Part shown: positions 24,012 through 36,687 of the stretch, in pieces
How the letters are laid out: each line of letters starts with the position of its first letter
Numbering within the stretch: position 1 is the stretch's first letter
Made by a program: the position numbers and the translations under genes
Assembly (NCBI GenBank): GCA_022113835.1
Contig: JAILWY010000008.1
Location: 1,666,001 to 1,730,000 of the forward strand
Source of the DNA: Atopsyche davidsoni
Lineage: Eukaryota > Arthropoda > Insecta > Trichoptera > Hydrobiosidae
Length of the DNA: 64,000 nt
Direction of reading: 5' to 3'
Notes under the pieces: model-generated
The model's database searches: none
Seen by the model: only the letters and a program-made list of their open reading frames with translations
What the model was told of the DNA's origin: nothing

Positions 24012-24207
24012 CTTATTTTTTGGATTGGATGTCAATCAGACGCGTATTTATTATCCATTACGGGTTTATTATATTATTACTAATATGATTAGGCACATTA
24101 GTTCATACATAGAAGATGATTTAAATAGACTCTCAGAAAAATATCATCGTGATTTTTGTGGGATTTGAACCCACGTCCCCTGGCTTACATGGCCGGTGTA
24201 CTAATGG
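24012..24207 (-). mobile_element. tRNA-Thr-like palindromic retroposon, copy D, 5'-truncated
   Basis: On the minus strand the copy runs from the D-arm (TTAGTACACCGGCC) through anticodon arm, T-arm GTGGG-TTCAAAT-CCCAC, and the full 3' arm to CCAATCCAAAAAATAAG at 24012. The left arm and the D-loop are missing. It shows the complete right end, with the ACCCGTAATGG palindrome (here TCCATTACGGG, 24054-24064). Confidence 0.8.
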
Positions 24208-24321
24208 GGTAATTATCTAAAGTAGTGACTTGAGGTGTAGCAGCAGTTATCCTGTATTGGAGTTTGTCCTGTAGTGTGTTTATCTGTAAATAATAGGTTT
24301 TTGCATAGTAAATAGTCTTTT

Positions 24322-24375
24322 ATTCAAATAAATATTAAAATAGAATTCCACCAAGTACTATATTATTTTTAAAAA
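24322..24375 (-). repeat. Repeat X fragment
   Basis: The minus strand reads AGTACTTGGTGGAATTC then TATTTTAATATTTATTTG, the core of repeat X. It is not adjacent to a MITE or hammerhead element. Confidence 0.6.
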
Positions 24376-24693
24376 ACTCTTGAAAATGACCGACAAAAAT
24401 TCCGCACAACACCCGAGAACAAAATACTATCAACACCTGAAAAACCTTAAAAATACATTTGCACCTTAAATAAACCGTATTTTAATGTGTATTAACTTAG
24501 GTCCAGTACCCAACCAAGTCAACACAATAAAACAAGATTAATATGTTACTTTCCCACTAATCAATTTAGCCCAACGAGTCCCCGCGTCTACTGCGTTGAT
24601 GGGTCACACATAATAACGATGGTCTTGTCGGATGTTTACACATTACGCGTCCGTGATGTATTCCGGGTACGTCGCCCGAGGGCCGGGGATGCG

Positions 24694-24830
24694 CACCCCT
24701 GTCACCCCTGGCACCCCTGGCACCCCTTCTGGCCCCCCTGGCACCCCTGGCCCCCCTGGCCCCCCTGGCACCCCTCCTGGCCCCCCTGGCCCCCCTGCCC
24801 CCCCTGGCACCCCTGGCACCCGTGTCACCC
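24694..24830. repeat. GC-rich 9-bp minisatellite (collagen-like when translated)
   Basis: The plus strand is built from CACCCCTGG and CCCCCCTGG units, about fifteen in 137 bp, flanked by GC-rich unique DNA. On either strand it translates as Gly-Pro-rich Gly-X-X runs, but the Gly period slips twice by one codon, which real collagen helices do not tolerate well. The minus strand has frequent runs of four to six G, so G-quadruplex formation is likely. I favour a minisatellite; a collagen exon is a less likely alternative because no splice sites bracket it in frame. Confidence 0.75.
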
Positions 24831-25055
24831 CGGCGGAAGGCGACGGCTATATCCGGCTGTAATTTGTTACCGTGTCCGAGAAATCTAATTATAATGGTTT
24901 ATGGGAGCTTCGTTTTTAAATTGACTGTGCAAATTGTGCAGCTTGCGTATAATAGGTTTTTTGGACATTCAGCTTTGTTAGGCTTTTTCATAGTTTATAT
25001 AGCTAAAATATTTTTTTTGACTAAGAGTGACTTATGTAATTTAACCTAACCTAAA

Positions 25056-25396
25056 CGCTCTCCCTGTTTTGTTGGTTGTGCATGGCTGCCATTCTGTAAC
25101 GATTTTATAATGAATCTGCGATATTGGTACAGCTCTGATTTCTACCCTTGAGAAAAAAAAGGTTTAAAAAGAAGGAATGGTACATTGTGCACAGCTTGTA
25201 AGAAACAAAGAACCACTTACATGTTTAGCGGAAGAGTAAAGTAAACTTCTACAGTGTAATTTGTTGAAAAAATTCGTTTGGTTTTTAAAATAAGAGATTT
25301 ATTTTTTTAAATTTCATTTACTCGAGTCTAAACCTAATCTAACCTAACCTTCCCGCTCTCCCTGTTTTGTTGGTTGTGCATGGCTGCCATTCTGTA
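25056..25396 (+). repeat. 43-bp exact direct repeats flanking a dispersed repeat
   Basis: An identical 43-bp block starting CGCTCTCCCTGTTTTGTTGG and ending GCCATTCTGTA occurs at 25056-25098 and 25354-25396. Between them sits a 229-bp dispersed repeat (25100-25328) plus a short CCTAACCT-rich stretch. Exact identity suggests a recent event. It may be a tandem duplication of about 298 bp or an unusually long target-site duplication. Confidence 0.75.
25100..25328 (+). repeat. Dispersed repeat Y, copy 1
   Basis: Matches 27987-28207 at roughly 88-90% by eye. Shared landmarks are GAATCTGCGATATTGGTACA, GATTTCTACCCTTGAGAAAA, TAAAGTAAACTTCTACAGTG, TTCGTTTGG and AAAATAAGAGATTTATTTTT. No terminal inverted repeats, coding frame or Pol III promoter is seen; class unknown. 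Confidence 0.8.
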
Positions 25397-26030
25397 CTCT
25401 GAGCATGTGTAAAGCATCGGTAATGGAGTTGTGGACTAGAAATGATTGAGGAGGGATGTTGTCTAGAGTACCTTGTCGAGGTGGGAAGGCTTCTGTTATT
25501 GTTTGTGTGAGGAATGGATATATAATAATGCCGTTGGGAAGCAGCAATACACAGATTTTACCTTCCAATGTGAAACTGTGGTGTAGACCCGGAGACTCAC
25601 TATACTATATTCCCCTTAGAAAACCATGAACACTGTCTCAGCAGTACATGCTCAGTGAAATGGTCGCCAACTTCTTCTAATGAGAGATACTTGATGAAAA
25701 AGAATTTAATATAAATAAAATTGATTTCACTGAATTAAGTTTGAATGTTTTTTTTGTAATTCTCAAATGTTCAGGTATTATTTTCTTTTCGTTTGAATGT
25801 AATTAAAAGCTCGGTGAGTACCATTGAAAAGAATAGAGTCTTTTATCGTACTAAATTGTATTAATGTCTAGCTATATTGAAAAGATTTTATTTTGTCGAA
25901 TAGAGCTCACTGTCTACCTATTACGCTGAATTAATTTCCATTGTTGCTGAAAATGAACAATATTATTATTTAAAGCTTTTGGATGAGTGAATATTGTATA
26001 TAATTGATATTAATTTGGTTTTTTTTTTAT
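25397..26030. other. Gene-free stretch before the candidate microexon
   Basis: Unique-looking sequence. The last part has a branch-point-like TTGATATTAAT (26002-26012) and a T-run (26019-26028) leading into the acceptor at 26038. Confidence 0.4.
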
Positions 26031-26038
26031 ATTTTCAG

Positions 26039-26069
26039 ATCAACGAGCCAAAATTAAACAGCAGCAAAA
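26039..26069 (+). CDS. Candidate 31-nt microexon
   Basis: A long pyrimidine tract (GGTTTTTTTTTTATATTTTCAG, in two parts ending at 26038) is followed by 31 nt and then GTAAGTTTA, a consensus donor, at 26070. Two frames are open across it: INEPKLNSSK in one and QRAKIKQQQ in another; the third has a stop. Its length is not a multiple of three, so including or skipping it would shift the frame. I do not recognise the peptide. If real, the host gene is on the plus strand and much of the window is intron. Confidence 0.3.
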
Positions 26070-26075
26070 GTAAGT

Positions 26076-27986
26076 TTACGAAATAACTTTTAATAAATTA
26101 TTGAAATGAATTAATTAATATTGACTCGTTTAGTTTGGTTAATTAAATCAGTAATAAATTTTTTTTAATAAAAAAATTTAAAATATGCATGTTTGTTTTT
26201 TACAAAAGGAGAATATACAAAATGAATTTTCATGTTATAATGTTTCATATTGGTGTAGGAATATACCGAGTGTTTTTCTTTTAAAAGCCACTTCCTTTTT
26301 AAAACATCCCTAAAACAAAAGGATCGCTTATTTCTCTTATTCTTATAAGCAGGTATAATTTGAGTTTGTTTTAATGTATTTAGATAAATACAAAGCGCCT
26401 GTGACCTCTTTTATACAATCCACAATGAGATTTAAAATAAATTATGTAAAATCATTTTTTTTTTGTTGCAATTGAATTCAATCTTATTCAGTTTTCAGTA
26501 AACAAATATAAAATGTTTATTTTGCTTACAATACCATAATATTATAAAAATTTCTTATAAAAATAATTCAATTATTTAGTTGAGATAAATATTCTTATAT
26601 TTAACAAAAACATTGAAATTCCGTTGAATTAGGAAAACTTTTGATACTGTTAAAAAAATTAAACGCAAAATTCCGAGCTGTTTTATGGTTCAGTTGAAAT
26701 AACGCTTGCTTGACAACAAATGGATTGCTTTGAATTTAATAATAAAAATATAATAAGATTACTTGTAATTATTCTTTAGCTGAAAAAATGTTAAAAAAAT
26801 ACCATTACCTATTTTTAAATACGGAAATTACAAAAAAATCACTTTGTTACACTTTTTCACATAAAAATTCGCAATTACTAAATAAATTCTCTAGACTATA
26901 AAATAGGATTTTTTATTCAAATAGCTCATTAAAAACATAGCCTGTAAAATTGTCACTCAAATATAACAAGGTTGAAAATAAAACTGAAATATTCTTATAC
27001 TGTCAAACTTTGACTTTTCTCTGTTTTTCGCTGTCAGAGATAAAAGAAAATAAAACTACGCGAGCTGAAAAATAATAAAAAAAAACACATAACCCGCCCC
27101 ATACAAATTATGGTAATTTTTTTCTCCATCGTCGGAGTAAATTACGCCACGTATCAAAGAAAAAAAAACAATGAGGTAGTGTAAGCATAAAATTTCCATT
27201 CTCCTGGAAATTCCTGAAATTCGGGAGTAAAATTGTTCACAAAGAAAGGCATCCCGGAAAATGAACGGAAAATTGGCCGGGATGAATTTAATTTGGAAAT
27301 TTCTCCGATTATTATTTCTTATTTACAGTGTTAACAACAAAATTAAAAGGTGCTGGACTGCATCGGAAAATTTGAAAGATATAAGTATTTTTATTAGGAT
27401 TATACTTTGAGGGGGAAACACATTTATTGGTTTGTTTTTGGATTTCATTTACTTCATTATTTTTGAATACTTTTTATATATTTAAAAAAATATGGTTTTT
27501 TTGATTTTACTTAAAATTAAAATAACTAGAAACACAAAAAAACCATGAGTGAATCAAGGTTTCTTGGGTGTATCATCTGATCATCAAAGATTTATTCCTT
27601 GAAAGGAACCAAGACTCAATAAGGTAAAATATTAGACAGCAAATACCTAATTACATAATTTTTCCATCATTAAAAACTATAAAAAAATTGTATAAAAAAT
27701 AACGTTGTTGGTTGTTTTTAGGCCAATAATTTCAAATAAACATCTACAGTGATTATTTTAAGTTCAAAAAAGTTTATTTAATTTTTTAGGCAACTTTTAA
27801 AGAAATTTATAAAAAAAACATACTTATATTTATACGAATTTTCAAAGCAATTTTATTTCCCATGTATTTGAATAAATACAAGCCAACGATCAAAGTGGTT
27901 TTCAAAATAGTTATTTATTTTCATAGTCTATTTGATGAAGCAAACAGAACGAAAAGTACACATGAAGAGTGCGGAAGAGTTTAACT
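26076..27986. other. Gene-free AT-rich stretch
   Basis: I see no gene, RNA or repeat here. Confidence 0.4.
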
Positions 27987-28207
27987 CGATTCTATAACGA
28001 ATCTGCGATATTGGTACAGCTCTGATTTCTACCCTTGAGAAAAAAAGGTTTAAAAAGAAGGAAAGGTACACTGTGCACAACATTTAAGAAACAAAAAAAG
28101 CACTTATATGTTGAGCGAAAGACTAAAGTAAACTTCTACAGTGTTATTTGTTAAAAAAGTTCGTTTGGTTTTTAAAATAAGAGATTTATTTTTCATTTTC
28201 TCAAGTC
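27987..28207 (+). repeat. Dispersed repeat Y, copy 2
   Basis: Second copy of the repeat described at 25100-25328, same orientation, 2.9 kb away. It lacks the flanking 43-bp direct repeats, which shows that those belong to the first locus rather than to the repeat. Confidence 0.8.
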
Positions 28208-28670
28208 CATAGATTGATTATTTAAAATTAGCCGAATTGCTTCTTCATTTGATATCCTCTTCTTTAAAAAAACTCATTGAATCATTTATGTAATAAAACA
28301 ATAATAATAATTTAAAAGAAACTCCCATTTCGAATGTTCAAGTTTAAAAAATACAACGTTTTATGAGGATTTTTTTTAAAGCCTATTTCTCGCATTTACT
28401 TATCACCGATGGAATTTTAGGAGGGTATAACTTGTTCGTGGTTAAAAGAAAATTTTTGCCTCCCTTTTGAGGCTCTTCCGCCAAATAAGCAAAGCTGCCG
28501 AGCGGAAGCCATGAAATAACTGTGAAACCTATACAGATGGTTTAATGTGATCAATTTTTCAACCTATTTATTCATAATCATATTTATATCAAAGCCTGAA
28601 ACAGAAACTCGTTTTTGATAAATATATTCAGAAACCATACATTTTATATTCATCAGGGACTTATCAATTT

Positions 28671-28704
<34 letters not shown>

Positions 28705-29188
28705 TTATATATATGAATTCGTATCTTTCATAGAGTCAGAATGCGATCCGCATTTAAATATTAATCATACGCAAGTGGGATTTAGTCTAATCTTGGTTTT
28801 CAGTATTCCCAGTTCAGGACTCATTAATAATGTGGAACGTCTTGAAGGGTTTAACATACAGCACAAGAACGAATGGCCTCCATTTTTCTTGCTTAGTGCG
28901 CGCGCATCACGAACGATAGGGATGTTTTCAGGAAAAACCTGAAAAAATAGAGGCACTCTGTACACGCGTTAAGCAATTACCTTTCATGCATTTACGCTTC
29001 AAATACATTTATAAAGTATATTTTATTTAACAAGTAATTATTTTTACGTTTCTGCCTTGCATTTTTAAAAATTAGTTCGGCTGATAATTTTCACCTTCGA
29101 ACTACCTTATAAAGGTCTATTTGGATTTTATACTCTGAAAGTAAAAATATGAACAATTCGATGATTTTTTCTACAGTCACACTATTGT
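28208..29188. other. Gene-free stretch with an AT microsatellite
   Basis: Contains the (AT)n tract at 28670-28714. Nothing else is recognised. Confidence 0.4.
28670..28714. repeat. (AT)n microsatellite
   Basis: About 45 bp of alternating AT with two interruptions by AAATAT and TTTAT. Confidence 0.9.
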
Positions 29189-29462
29189 TAGGGCCCATTG
29201 GTTCATATGTAGAGTATGATTGTTAAAAAATCTCGATAAATGGATGTGATTCGTTAGTACAAGAGTCAGTACACCGGCCATGTAAACCAGGGGATGTGGG
29301 TTCAAATCCCACACAAATCACGATTATATTTTTCTGAGAATTTCTTTAATCATCTTCTATGTGTGAACTAATGTGTCTAATCATATTAGTAATAATATAA
29401 TAAACCCGTAGTGGGTAATAAATACGCATCTGATTGACGTTCAATCCAAAAAATAGACATAC
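29189..29462 (+). mobile_element. tRNA-Thr-like palindromic retroposon, copy E (most complete 3' end)
   Basis: The left arm starts at GGGCCCATTGGTTCATATG. The tRNA-like module is 29248-29320. The right arm runs through GAACTAATGTGTCTAATCAT, TAATAAACCCGTAGTGGG and ATACGCATCTGATTGACG to the terminus CCAATCCAAAAAATAGACAT (29460). The left end is truncated relative to copies A and F, and no target duplication is evident. Confidence 0.85.
29248..29320 (+). other. 73-nt tRNA-Thr(TGT)-like cloverleaf inside copy E
   Basis: Acceptor GATTCGT pairs with ACAAATC at 6 of 7 positions. The D-stem is GTAC/GTAC. The anticodon arm is CCGGC-CATGTAA-ACCAG, with TGT at the anticodon position. The T-arm is a perfect GTGGG-TTCAAAT-CCCAC. 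The TGTAAACCAGGGG stretch is close to that of animal tRNA-Thr. Position 33 is A, not the invariant T, and no CCA-like end follows, so it is a retroposon module and not a working tRNA gene. Equivalent 73-nt modules are at 8712-8784, 18135-18207 and 54854-54926. Confidence 0.75.
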
Positions 29463-32400
29463 TGTAAGGTGGTTAATTAACTACCAATATTTAAGAAAAT
29501 ATAATATTTTTACTAATAAAAACTTTCAAATAGTAAAAATTCATGAAGATATTATCAAGTTTTGACAGTAGAACAAGATAATTGAGAATATTTCCTGTGA
29601 TGCTAAATTGAGCTCAGGGTCCATACAGCGACTTGGAGTATTGTCTGCCGATACAGAGCCACGAACTTCGATGGTAATAAGAAAATTTAATTCCGAAATT
29701 AATTAATTAACCCAGATCCCTGAACCGGCACGGGCTTGCGTTAGCTTGCAGCTCGCGCGTGCAACAATAACTCTCCGATTAAGTTTGCGGGACTTGCATG
29801 CAACCCCTGAGGCTCGGGGGTGCGAAACTTCCTGCGATCTTGCAAGCACGATCTTGTCTTTGAGAAATCACCGAAGATTATTCTGAGAATGTAAAGCCTT
29901 AACGATAATGTCTCCTCGCGTTATTGCTTTCAAACTTGTTGGTACTTTATTCTTTACATTACATAATAATAATGATGATGTCTTCGCATATAATTAGTAC
30001 ACTTTTTTTTTCTATCGATACATCAGGACCCCTAGGGCGTATTAATTAAGCCTGCCGAAACATCGAAATATCTTATTCTAGTACAATTTCTTTTGTAAAT
30101 ACAAATTATAAATGAGTTTGTAATCTTGTACGGTTAAGTTAAATGAAAGACATGGACTCTCTTGCTTAATTTTTCGAGGAGATTAGATCGGGCGCTTGTG
30201 GATATTGGAAGTTAGTCCGAGTCGGTAAGCACCCCCGGATAAGGCTTTGGTCTCGCTCTTGTATTTTCACTTCAGCTCGATTGATTGGCTCTGAAAAAGG
30301 GTTTGAAACGACTCCAGGATAAAACCATTTATAACGTAAATTTGTAATTTGATTCACGGAGTTATTGTTGAATTTTGAAAATATTTTTTTTCAAATTTAT
30401 CGCTCAGTAATACTCTTATTACCACTTTTAAAATAAAAAACTTTTAGCACAAAAAAAAAATTCGTAATTAGTATGTTCACTTATCAAAATCAACGCGCAA
30501 CTTAATCAGTAAATTTTACGCTACCTATTTAGCTACCGTGAATTTAAAAAATATCATATTTAATTCATTTAATTACATTTAAAGGTTTTGAAATCCATTT
30601 CATTTTCTTAATTTGTTAAAAAAAATTAATCAAATAATTTAGGAAAGATGCAATCTTAAAAAAGAGCATCAAAGAAGTTTTACTTGTTAAGATATACAGC
30701 ATAACATTGTTAATTCTCAAGGCTTTTCGAAAGATTTCTTCGTGATATAATAATCCTTAAAGAATTAAGCCAGTAAAGCTTTGATAGCAGCTTTACTGTA
30801 TTTTTCATAATATTTCAGAATCCATTTAACGAATCCACTTTAAAAGCTCCGGCAGCATTACTGTTTTATTATTTTTTCACAAGTTTCCATTGCGATTATC
30901 AACTTAGAGGCTCTCCCTTCCTAATGACTGTAGGCAGTGCTGCTAAACCCAAAGGATGAGTTTTTTAAACTATATAAAAATTTCAAAAGAAGGATTAGTA
31001 CTTGAATTTTTTACGTGTGAGTGGATTATCTTACAAGAATAACTGAATTCTAATGATTTAATTAATTAAAGTTTCTGAGCGCCTAAACTTTATACTTGTC
31101 AAACCTAATTGTAATTTTCTTGTTATCTCTTAAGTTCATGGGTATACGTATAAATAAATATACTACAAAGAAACAAATCTTCATATCATTGATTATTTTA
31201 ACTAACACAGTATGAAAAATCATATTTTATAAGTAAGAATTGATCGTCTTAAGTATTCCACCGCTAATTATTTTATATGTATAATAACGACCTGTTAATG
31301 CACTGTTAATACGTTTAACGATTGCAGAAACATGTAGTCATGTGATATATACTTTTTTTCTGTATATATATATAATCAAATATGAACAGTTTTTTTCAGA
31401 AAAATACCTAAAAAATCACGTTGTCTTATTTTAAATTATATTATTATAAACTCAATGTTGGATTTTCCTGAAATCCGCTATACTTCATTAGTAATCATCG
31501 AATGGTTATTTTTAACATAAAGTTTAAGAACAACTTAACGCATTACTTACAAACTCCATATATCTTACCCCCTGGCACACTTCAGATGAGGTGAGACTTA
31601 AAATGTCGCGTACGCACAATTTATCGTTTTTCAATATCAAATATACTCCAAATAAATTTAATTACCTTTATTGGATAAAATAAATCACAATGTCGCCTTT
31701 GCCGGCCTTTGTAAGGCCCAAGTAATCAAAGCTAATTTATCCATTTTGTTTGTAAGCACTTTCGTTAATGTAATTTCACTTGCATTTGTGAAGACTAAAA
31801 AAAACTTGAAGTTTTTATAAGTAAAGATTTTACTTAATTGCTGTGCTGAAAAGGTTTCACTATTTCAATGAAACTCAAAATATTTTCTCGTTTTGGTTCT
31901 GAAGGATGTATGCAGACACTCAGTATACAGCGTGGTACAGACTTTTTAATTAGGTTTTTAAACTAAAAAATATATGAATTTTCTTTAAAGAAACATATTA
32001 CTATAAACCATTGAGTTTATAGTCAAATATCATGTGGACATTTGTCGCTAAAAAATATCCAGCGAATTGGTTTTATTAGACATTTGCTAACGTTTTGCAC
32101 TTCACTAAAAATGACAGGCCAAAGTTTTGTAAAAAGGTAGAATCATCATGTAGATGTTGAGATAAAAACATGCATTAGACGAGTTTAAATCTTGAAGTTA
32201 AAACAGCACAATGATTCATTTTAAGGCGTGCAAAAGAGAACTCACAAATGCAATTTAACACACCAAAAAAGGTTGAGATCAGTTACACTAATAACCGGTA
32301 TTTACTGTGTTCTAATGCATAAATTACGTATAAATACCAAAAGTGTAGTTATTACATTGTTAGTATTTATGCAATATACTCTATATGTTGCTTTCAGCAT

Positions 32401-35400
32401 TCAAAGATCTGTGATTTATTTATACGTGTATGTATTAACAGAGGATAGTGAAAAGCAATCAAATATAAAGTCTGTAATCGAATCAGAAACACCTGCTGAG
32501 AGTTTGCCACTCGACTCTTCAGTGCAACACTGAAGATTCAGTTATATGAAGGAAAGAGGATTTCTACTTATTGCATCTTTGGTTCGGATCAAAGGAAAGC
32601 TGTGAGGTTGTATTCGATTCGATGACTTGCCAGCGAGTTTAAAAGCCAAAAACTCATTTTCAACTTTGTACGATTAAAATTTATTTCGTTTGATTAATTT
32701 TTATCTCTGGACATTAGAAACTTGTTAAACCTTTTTAAAATTTTAATTACCCTTACAACAGTAATTTCTTGTTTTGCAAAAAACACTGCAAGAATCGCTA
32801 ACTATACAAAAGATCGACTAAATATCACTTTGTTAAATGAAATTAAAATATGAGTATGTTTTTTTATAGAAGCGATCAAGGAGTTGATATATTTTTATAA
32901 AAACGCTTAAAAGTATTAAAAAAATACTTTTACACCCAGAACTATTTTTATCGTGTGTAAATGAAAGCAGACGCCAAAACTGAGAGCATATAGCACTTAT
33001 AAACTAAATTGTGATATAGCTTCTATCGACTGCCTGATCTTTCTGATTGGATCGAAATTTATTTTATAGAAGTTTTATCCTACATCCTAAAACTTTCAAG
33101 GCAGACTAAATTCATACAATTGATTTATTGTAATGACATGAAAACTTTTATAAGTGTTAGTGTGAAATTTAAATGAAAACATTGAAAAATTTATATTTTA
33201 AAAGCTCATTCACTCTAAATACTCAAAAAGATGAATCAATTTGTAGTTATAGAAATATTATTGAGATGTCTCTCCATATTTCAACTCTGCTGCCATTTCC
33301 CAAATAAAAGTCCACTAATAGGCGTCTTCCAAGACATATTATTTATTTCTTTAGAATGCACTATAGAAGCACAAAGTGTGTAGTTGCAATATAATTAAAT
33401 CTTTTTGAGATATATTTAATAAAAAAATACAGTTAATAATATCGGTTATATAAAAAAAAAACTTACACGGCCACAAACTCTCAAACCTTAATAGATAAAA
33501 AAAAATAACATATCTGTATATAAATATACTATAAATACACAATATTTATAAATATGTGTGTACAAATAAAAAAGGACGAGCTTTTGAATAATAGGACCAG
33601 AAATGTTTTTACATCCGTATCTTCATTCAGCTTCGCAAAAAAAACAAATTCACTTAATAAAAAGACCTTTTAAAGAGGATCCCGTATAAAGCATGGGAGT
33701 AAGTGCGTTGAGCGTATAAAACAGTATATTAAGTGGAACATTTTTAAGAAAATTAGCCTCCTAGTCGGCAAAGGTCGTAATTATTTGTATGGCTTTCAGA
33801 AGATTGGGCCCAGAGGGAGAGGGCGGCAGGACTAAGTTAATCTCATGAATTCGTTTACATCCCCTAAAAAAAGATAAGGTTTCTGCTCTTATTCTTGTAA
33901 AAACATTAAAAAAACAGTAAAGAGATATTTATAATGCAGACTCGAAAACATTCAAGAAAATATTATAACCACAATTTAAATCCAGTAGCAAAACCCTTTC
34001 TGAAAAAAATATTTTTAATGTTTATTTTAATGGCATGCTATATTTTTTTAAATGATTTTTGTATTAAGTTTGCTCTTATGTTTTAGTAATACCGAAAAAT
34101 TTGCAAATAACAAAATATTTCTAGAGGCAAATTTGAGAATCCTTTTTCACATTATTCCAAATTTTTAGAGGCACTATAAAAAACAATATTCAAAGTGGGT
34201 AAATAATAAACAAAATTGAAAAACTACATTTTATTTCTTTAAATGAATTTACGCTCTTTTAGTACAAAAACTGGTTCTATATTTTTTCGACCACCGTTGA
34301 AGGATAAGGATTCAATTTTGATAAAATCCCCAAAAAATATTTGAACATTGATTCCGTCGTTACACCGAAATATATTGAACACAATAAACCGTAATTTTTT
34401 TAAAATAAACATTGATATGACAATAAAAACATATAACAAAAATTTATCTGTATTTCAAAAAGACTCATTAAAAAATAGTGAATAATTTTTTTACTGTGCT
34501 TTTCAAATCTAGATTGTAGTTTTTTGTGTATTGTGAATTCTGAATAAACTTTTATCCATTTAAAACCAATGCACCCATATTGGAAATTGCATCTGAAATT
34601 CAATATAGTACAACGCTTTTAGCGGGGAAAAACGAACAATATTCTATTACCCAACTGAAATAACTCGGCCTGAAATATGCATCCGGAAACTTGCAGCGGG
34701 AACCGGAAACTCACGCAGATAGGGTTGAAGTACACGCGGCTGGTAGTCAAGCAATAGACGTATTCTATTCATTTGGGATTTGTTTAAATGGCAAAAAATT
34801 GGTTAAGGTTTATTATAACTAACATTGATCAATGGTGAAAGATGTTTAAAAAAAAATTTTTCAGTGAAAAAATACATTGTCAGAATACTAGTGATGATAA
34901 TACAATCGATCGTTTATCACAGTTTAAGTTTAGAAATATCTCTTTAAAAGCTGTAAAAAAACTTTCAAACGAATCCAAGATATTAAGTGAAATTTAAGAA
35001 ATAAGGGTGGATTTTGTTCTAACGCAACAGGAAGTATTGCAATTGAATTCCTCCTGAAATAATGAAGGAAGTCGGAGCTTGGGTATTGAAATTCGAGCGG
35101 TGTTAAGTAACAAACCTGACTCTTGATTTAATTACAATAGATTCTTTTAAAAGTATCAGAAAAAACACTCTGAGATCTCTTCCCCTGTTATTCTCAAGGA
35201 ATTAGAAACTTCTAGAAATATTTTAATTTAAAAAATATTTAAATAATTAGGGAAAAAATGATATTTATAAAGTAAACCAATTTTACGAATTTCTGTGTCA
35301 TAAGCTGTTCATATTATTATTACAATATTTTATTTATTTTGTGGTTGTGTACATAACCTGTTTATTTTTATAATACTATAATAAGCCGAATCTGTTGACA

Positions 35401-36482
35401 ATTAAGTTAGAATATTAATAGTTAGTATTCCTCCTTTATTCTTTGATGCGGTAAGCGAAACATTCAATTCACTGTCAATTTTAAATAATGTAAGCTATAT
35501 ACAGTTATTTATGAAATATGTTTTATCTTTTTCCATTGCTAAACCTTATTCATTATTGATTTTATCATTAAATAATTATTAGGTAATGCCATCTAAGCTT
35601 ATCGTGGCCTTAGTATGAAGCCGAAAACAAAGGCAAACTCTAAAAACAGATTTTTTTTTTTAATAAGAAGTGTTTACATTCTCACATCAAAATTGATTTG
35701 ATGCGAATTTAATCAAAGGTAAATTGTGGTCTTTGGGAGTGATATATAGTGTCACATGAGGCTGAAATTAACTACAGTGTTGACCTAAAAGTAATCTTGC
35801 TTATCTTTCACCTTTCACTTCTGCTGTTAGTCAAACCTTTATACAGTAAAAGATTTTAAAAAAACACAACCGTTAACTTGATAATATTGTTGCATATATC
35901 GCTATTCACAACGCTAACAAATTGCTTATTTATTGTAAAGCATTGAAAATCTTTCATATATATTTTTTTGTGATAGAAACTAACACACATTAAATCAACG
36001 CCATGTACAAATAAAAAAAGAATGTTTTATAGATTTAAATCCTAATCATTTCTACGTTAAATCAACATATTGATTGCGATATTTAAATACGCCAAACTTT
36101 GCTATGATGCATCCGTTGTTTTTTTACATCCAGCAGATAAACAAAACTCATCGGCAAGATGTCCCTAAAAAAACAATTAAAATTCCAATCTACGATCTCT
36201 GTCACCCCCTTTACCTTCTTGTGCGACAGAGCAGGACAGGGGAGTTGTTGTCAAACATTCCCAAAGTTAATTACGCGAACTTCCCCAACTGCCGGGACTG
36301 TACGCCGACAATGAAGCTCTCGGCTGCAATCCGCCTGGATTGACTGTCCCACCTGAAAATATTATTTTCTAAATTTTAATGCTTAATTGTATTAAATTTT
36401 ACTTGTCTGAAAATCATAAAATACAGTATGATATTAATTCAATGATTTAAAATTCAACATTCAAAAATATACGCAAAGTAAT
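29463..36482. other. Gene-free AT-rich stretch with one CpG-rich island
   Basis: A GC-rich island at 29720-29870 contains repeated CTTGC and TTGCA words (for example ACTTGCATGCAAC, TCTTGCAAGC). Smaller islands are at 30180-30310, 33770-33850 and 36190-36330. An open frame of 101 codons (32228-32533) has no recognisable features. I see no transposon in this stretch. Confidence 0.4.
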
Positions 36483-36491
36483 TTTAAAGTA

Positions 36492-36687
36492 TATATAATC
36501 ATAAAAGTACCTTCACTTTGAGTTTATTAAATTTTTTGCATTACTAGTTTCGACCAAATAGTCTATTTGGTCGAAACTAGTAATGCAAAAAATTTTATAA
36601 ACTAAAAGTGAAGACAAAATACAAAGGTACTTTTATCATTATAATAATGGATCTTCACCAATCAAATGCCTTGTCCCTCAACAAAAC
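36492..36687 (+). mobile_element. Palindromic hammerhead-family element, core-deleted, 9-bp target duplication
   Basis: The centre is a perfect 30-bp-arm palindrome (36534-36593) that includes GCATTACTAGTTTCGACC and its complement, but the CTGATGA segment has been lost on both strands. The right side continues with GTGAAGACAAAATACAAAGG, TGGATCTTCACCAATCAAA and TGCCTTGTCCCTCAACAAAA. It is flanked by TTTAAAGTA at 36483-36491 and 36688-36696. The AACAAAAC terminus matches the complement of the left end of the 18908 copy, which fixes the element boundary. Confidence 0.75.

Noticed and set aside
36640..36687. Reading ATGGATCTTCACC... at the ends of hammerhead-family copies as the start of a protein
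   Set aside because: The same sequence occurs inverted at the other end of the 18908 copy and all copies stop at the same point, so it is the element's terminal repeat and not a conserved coding start.
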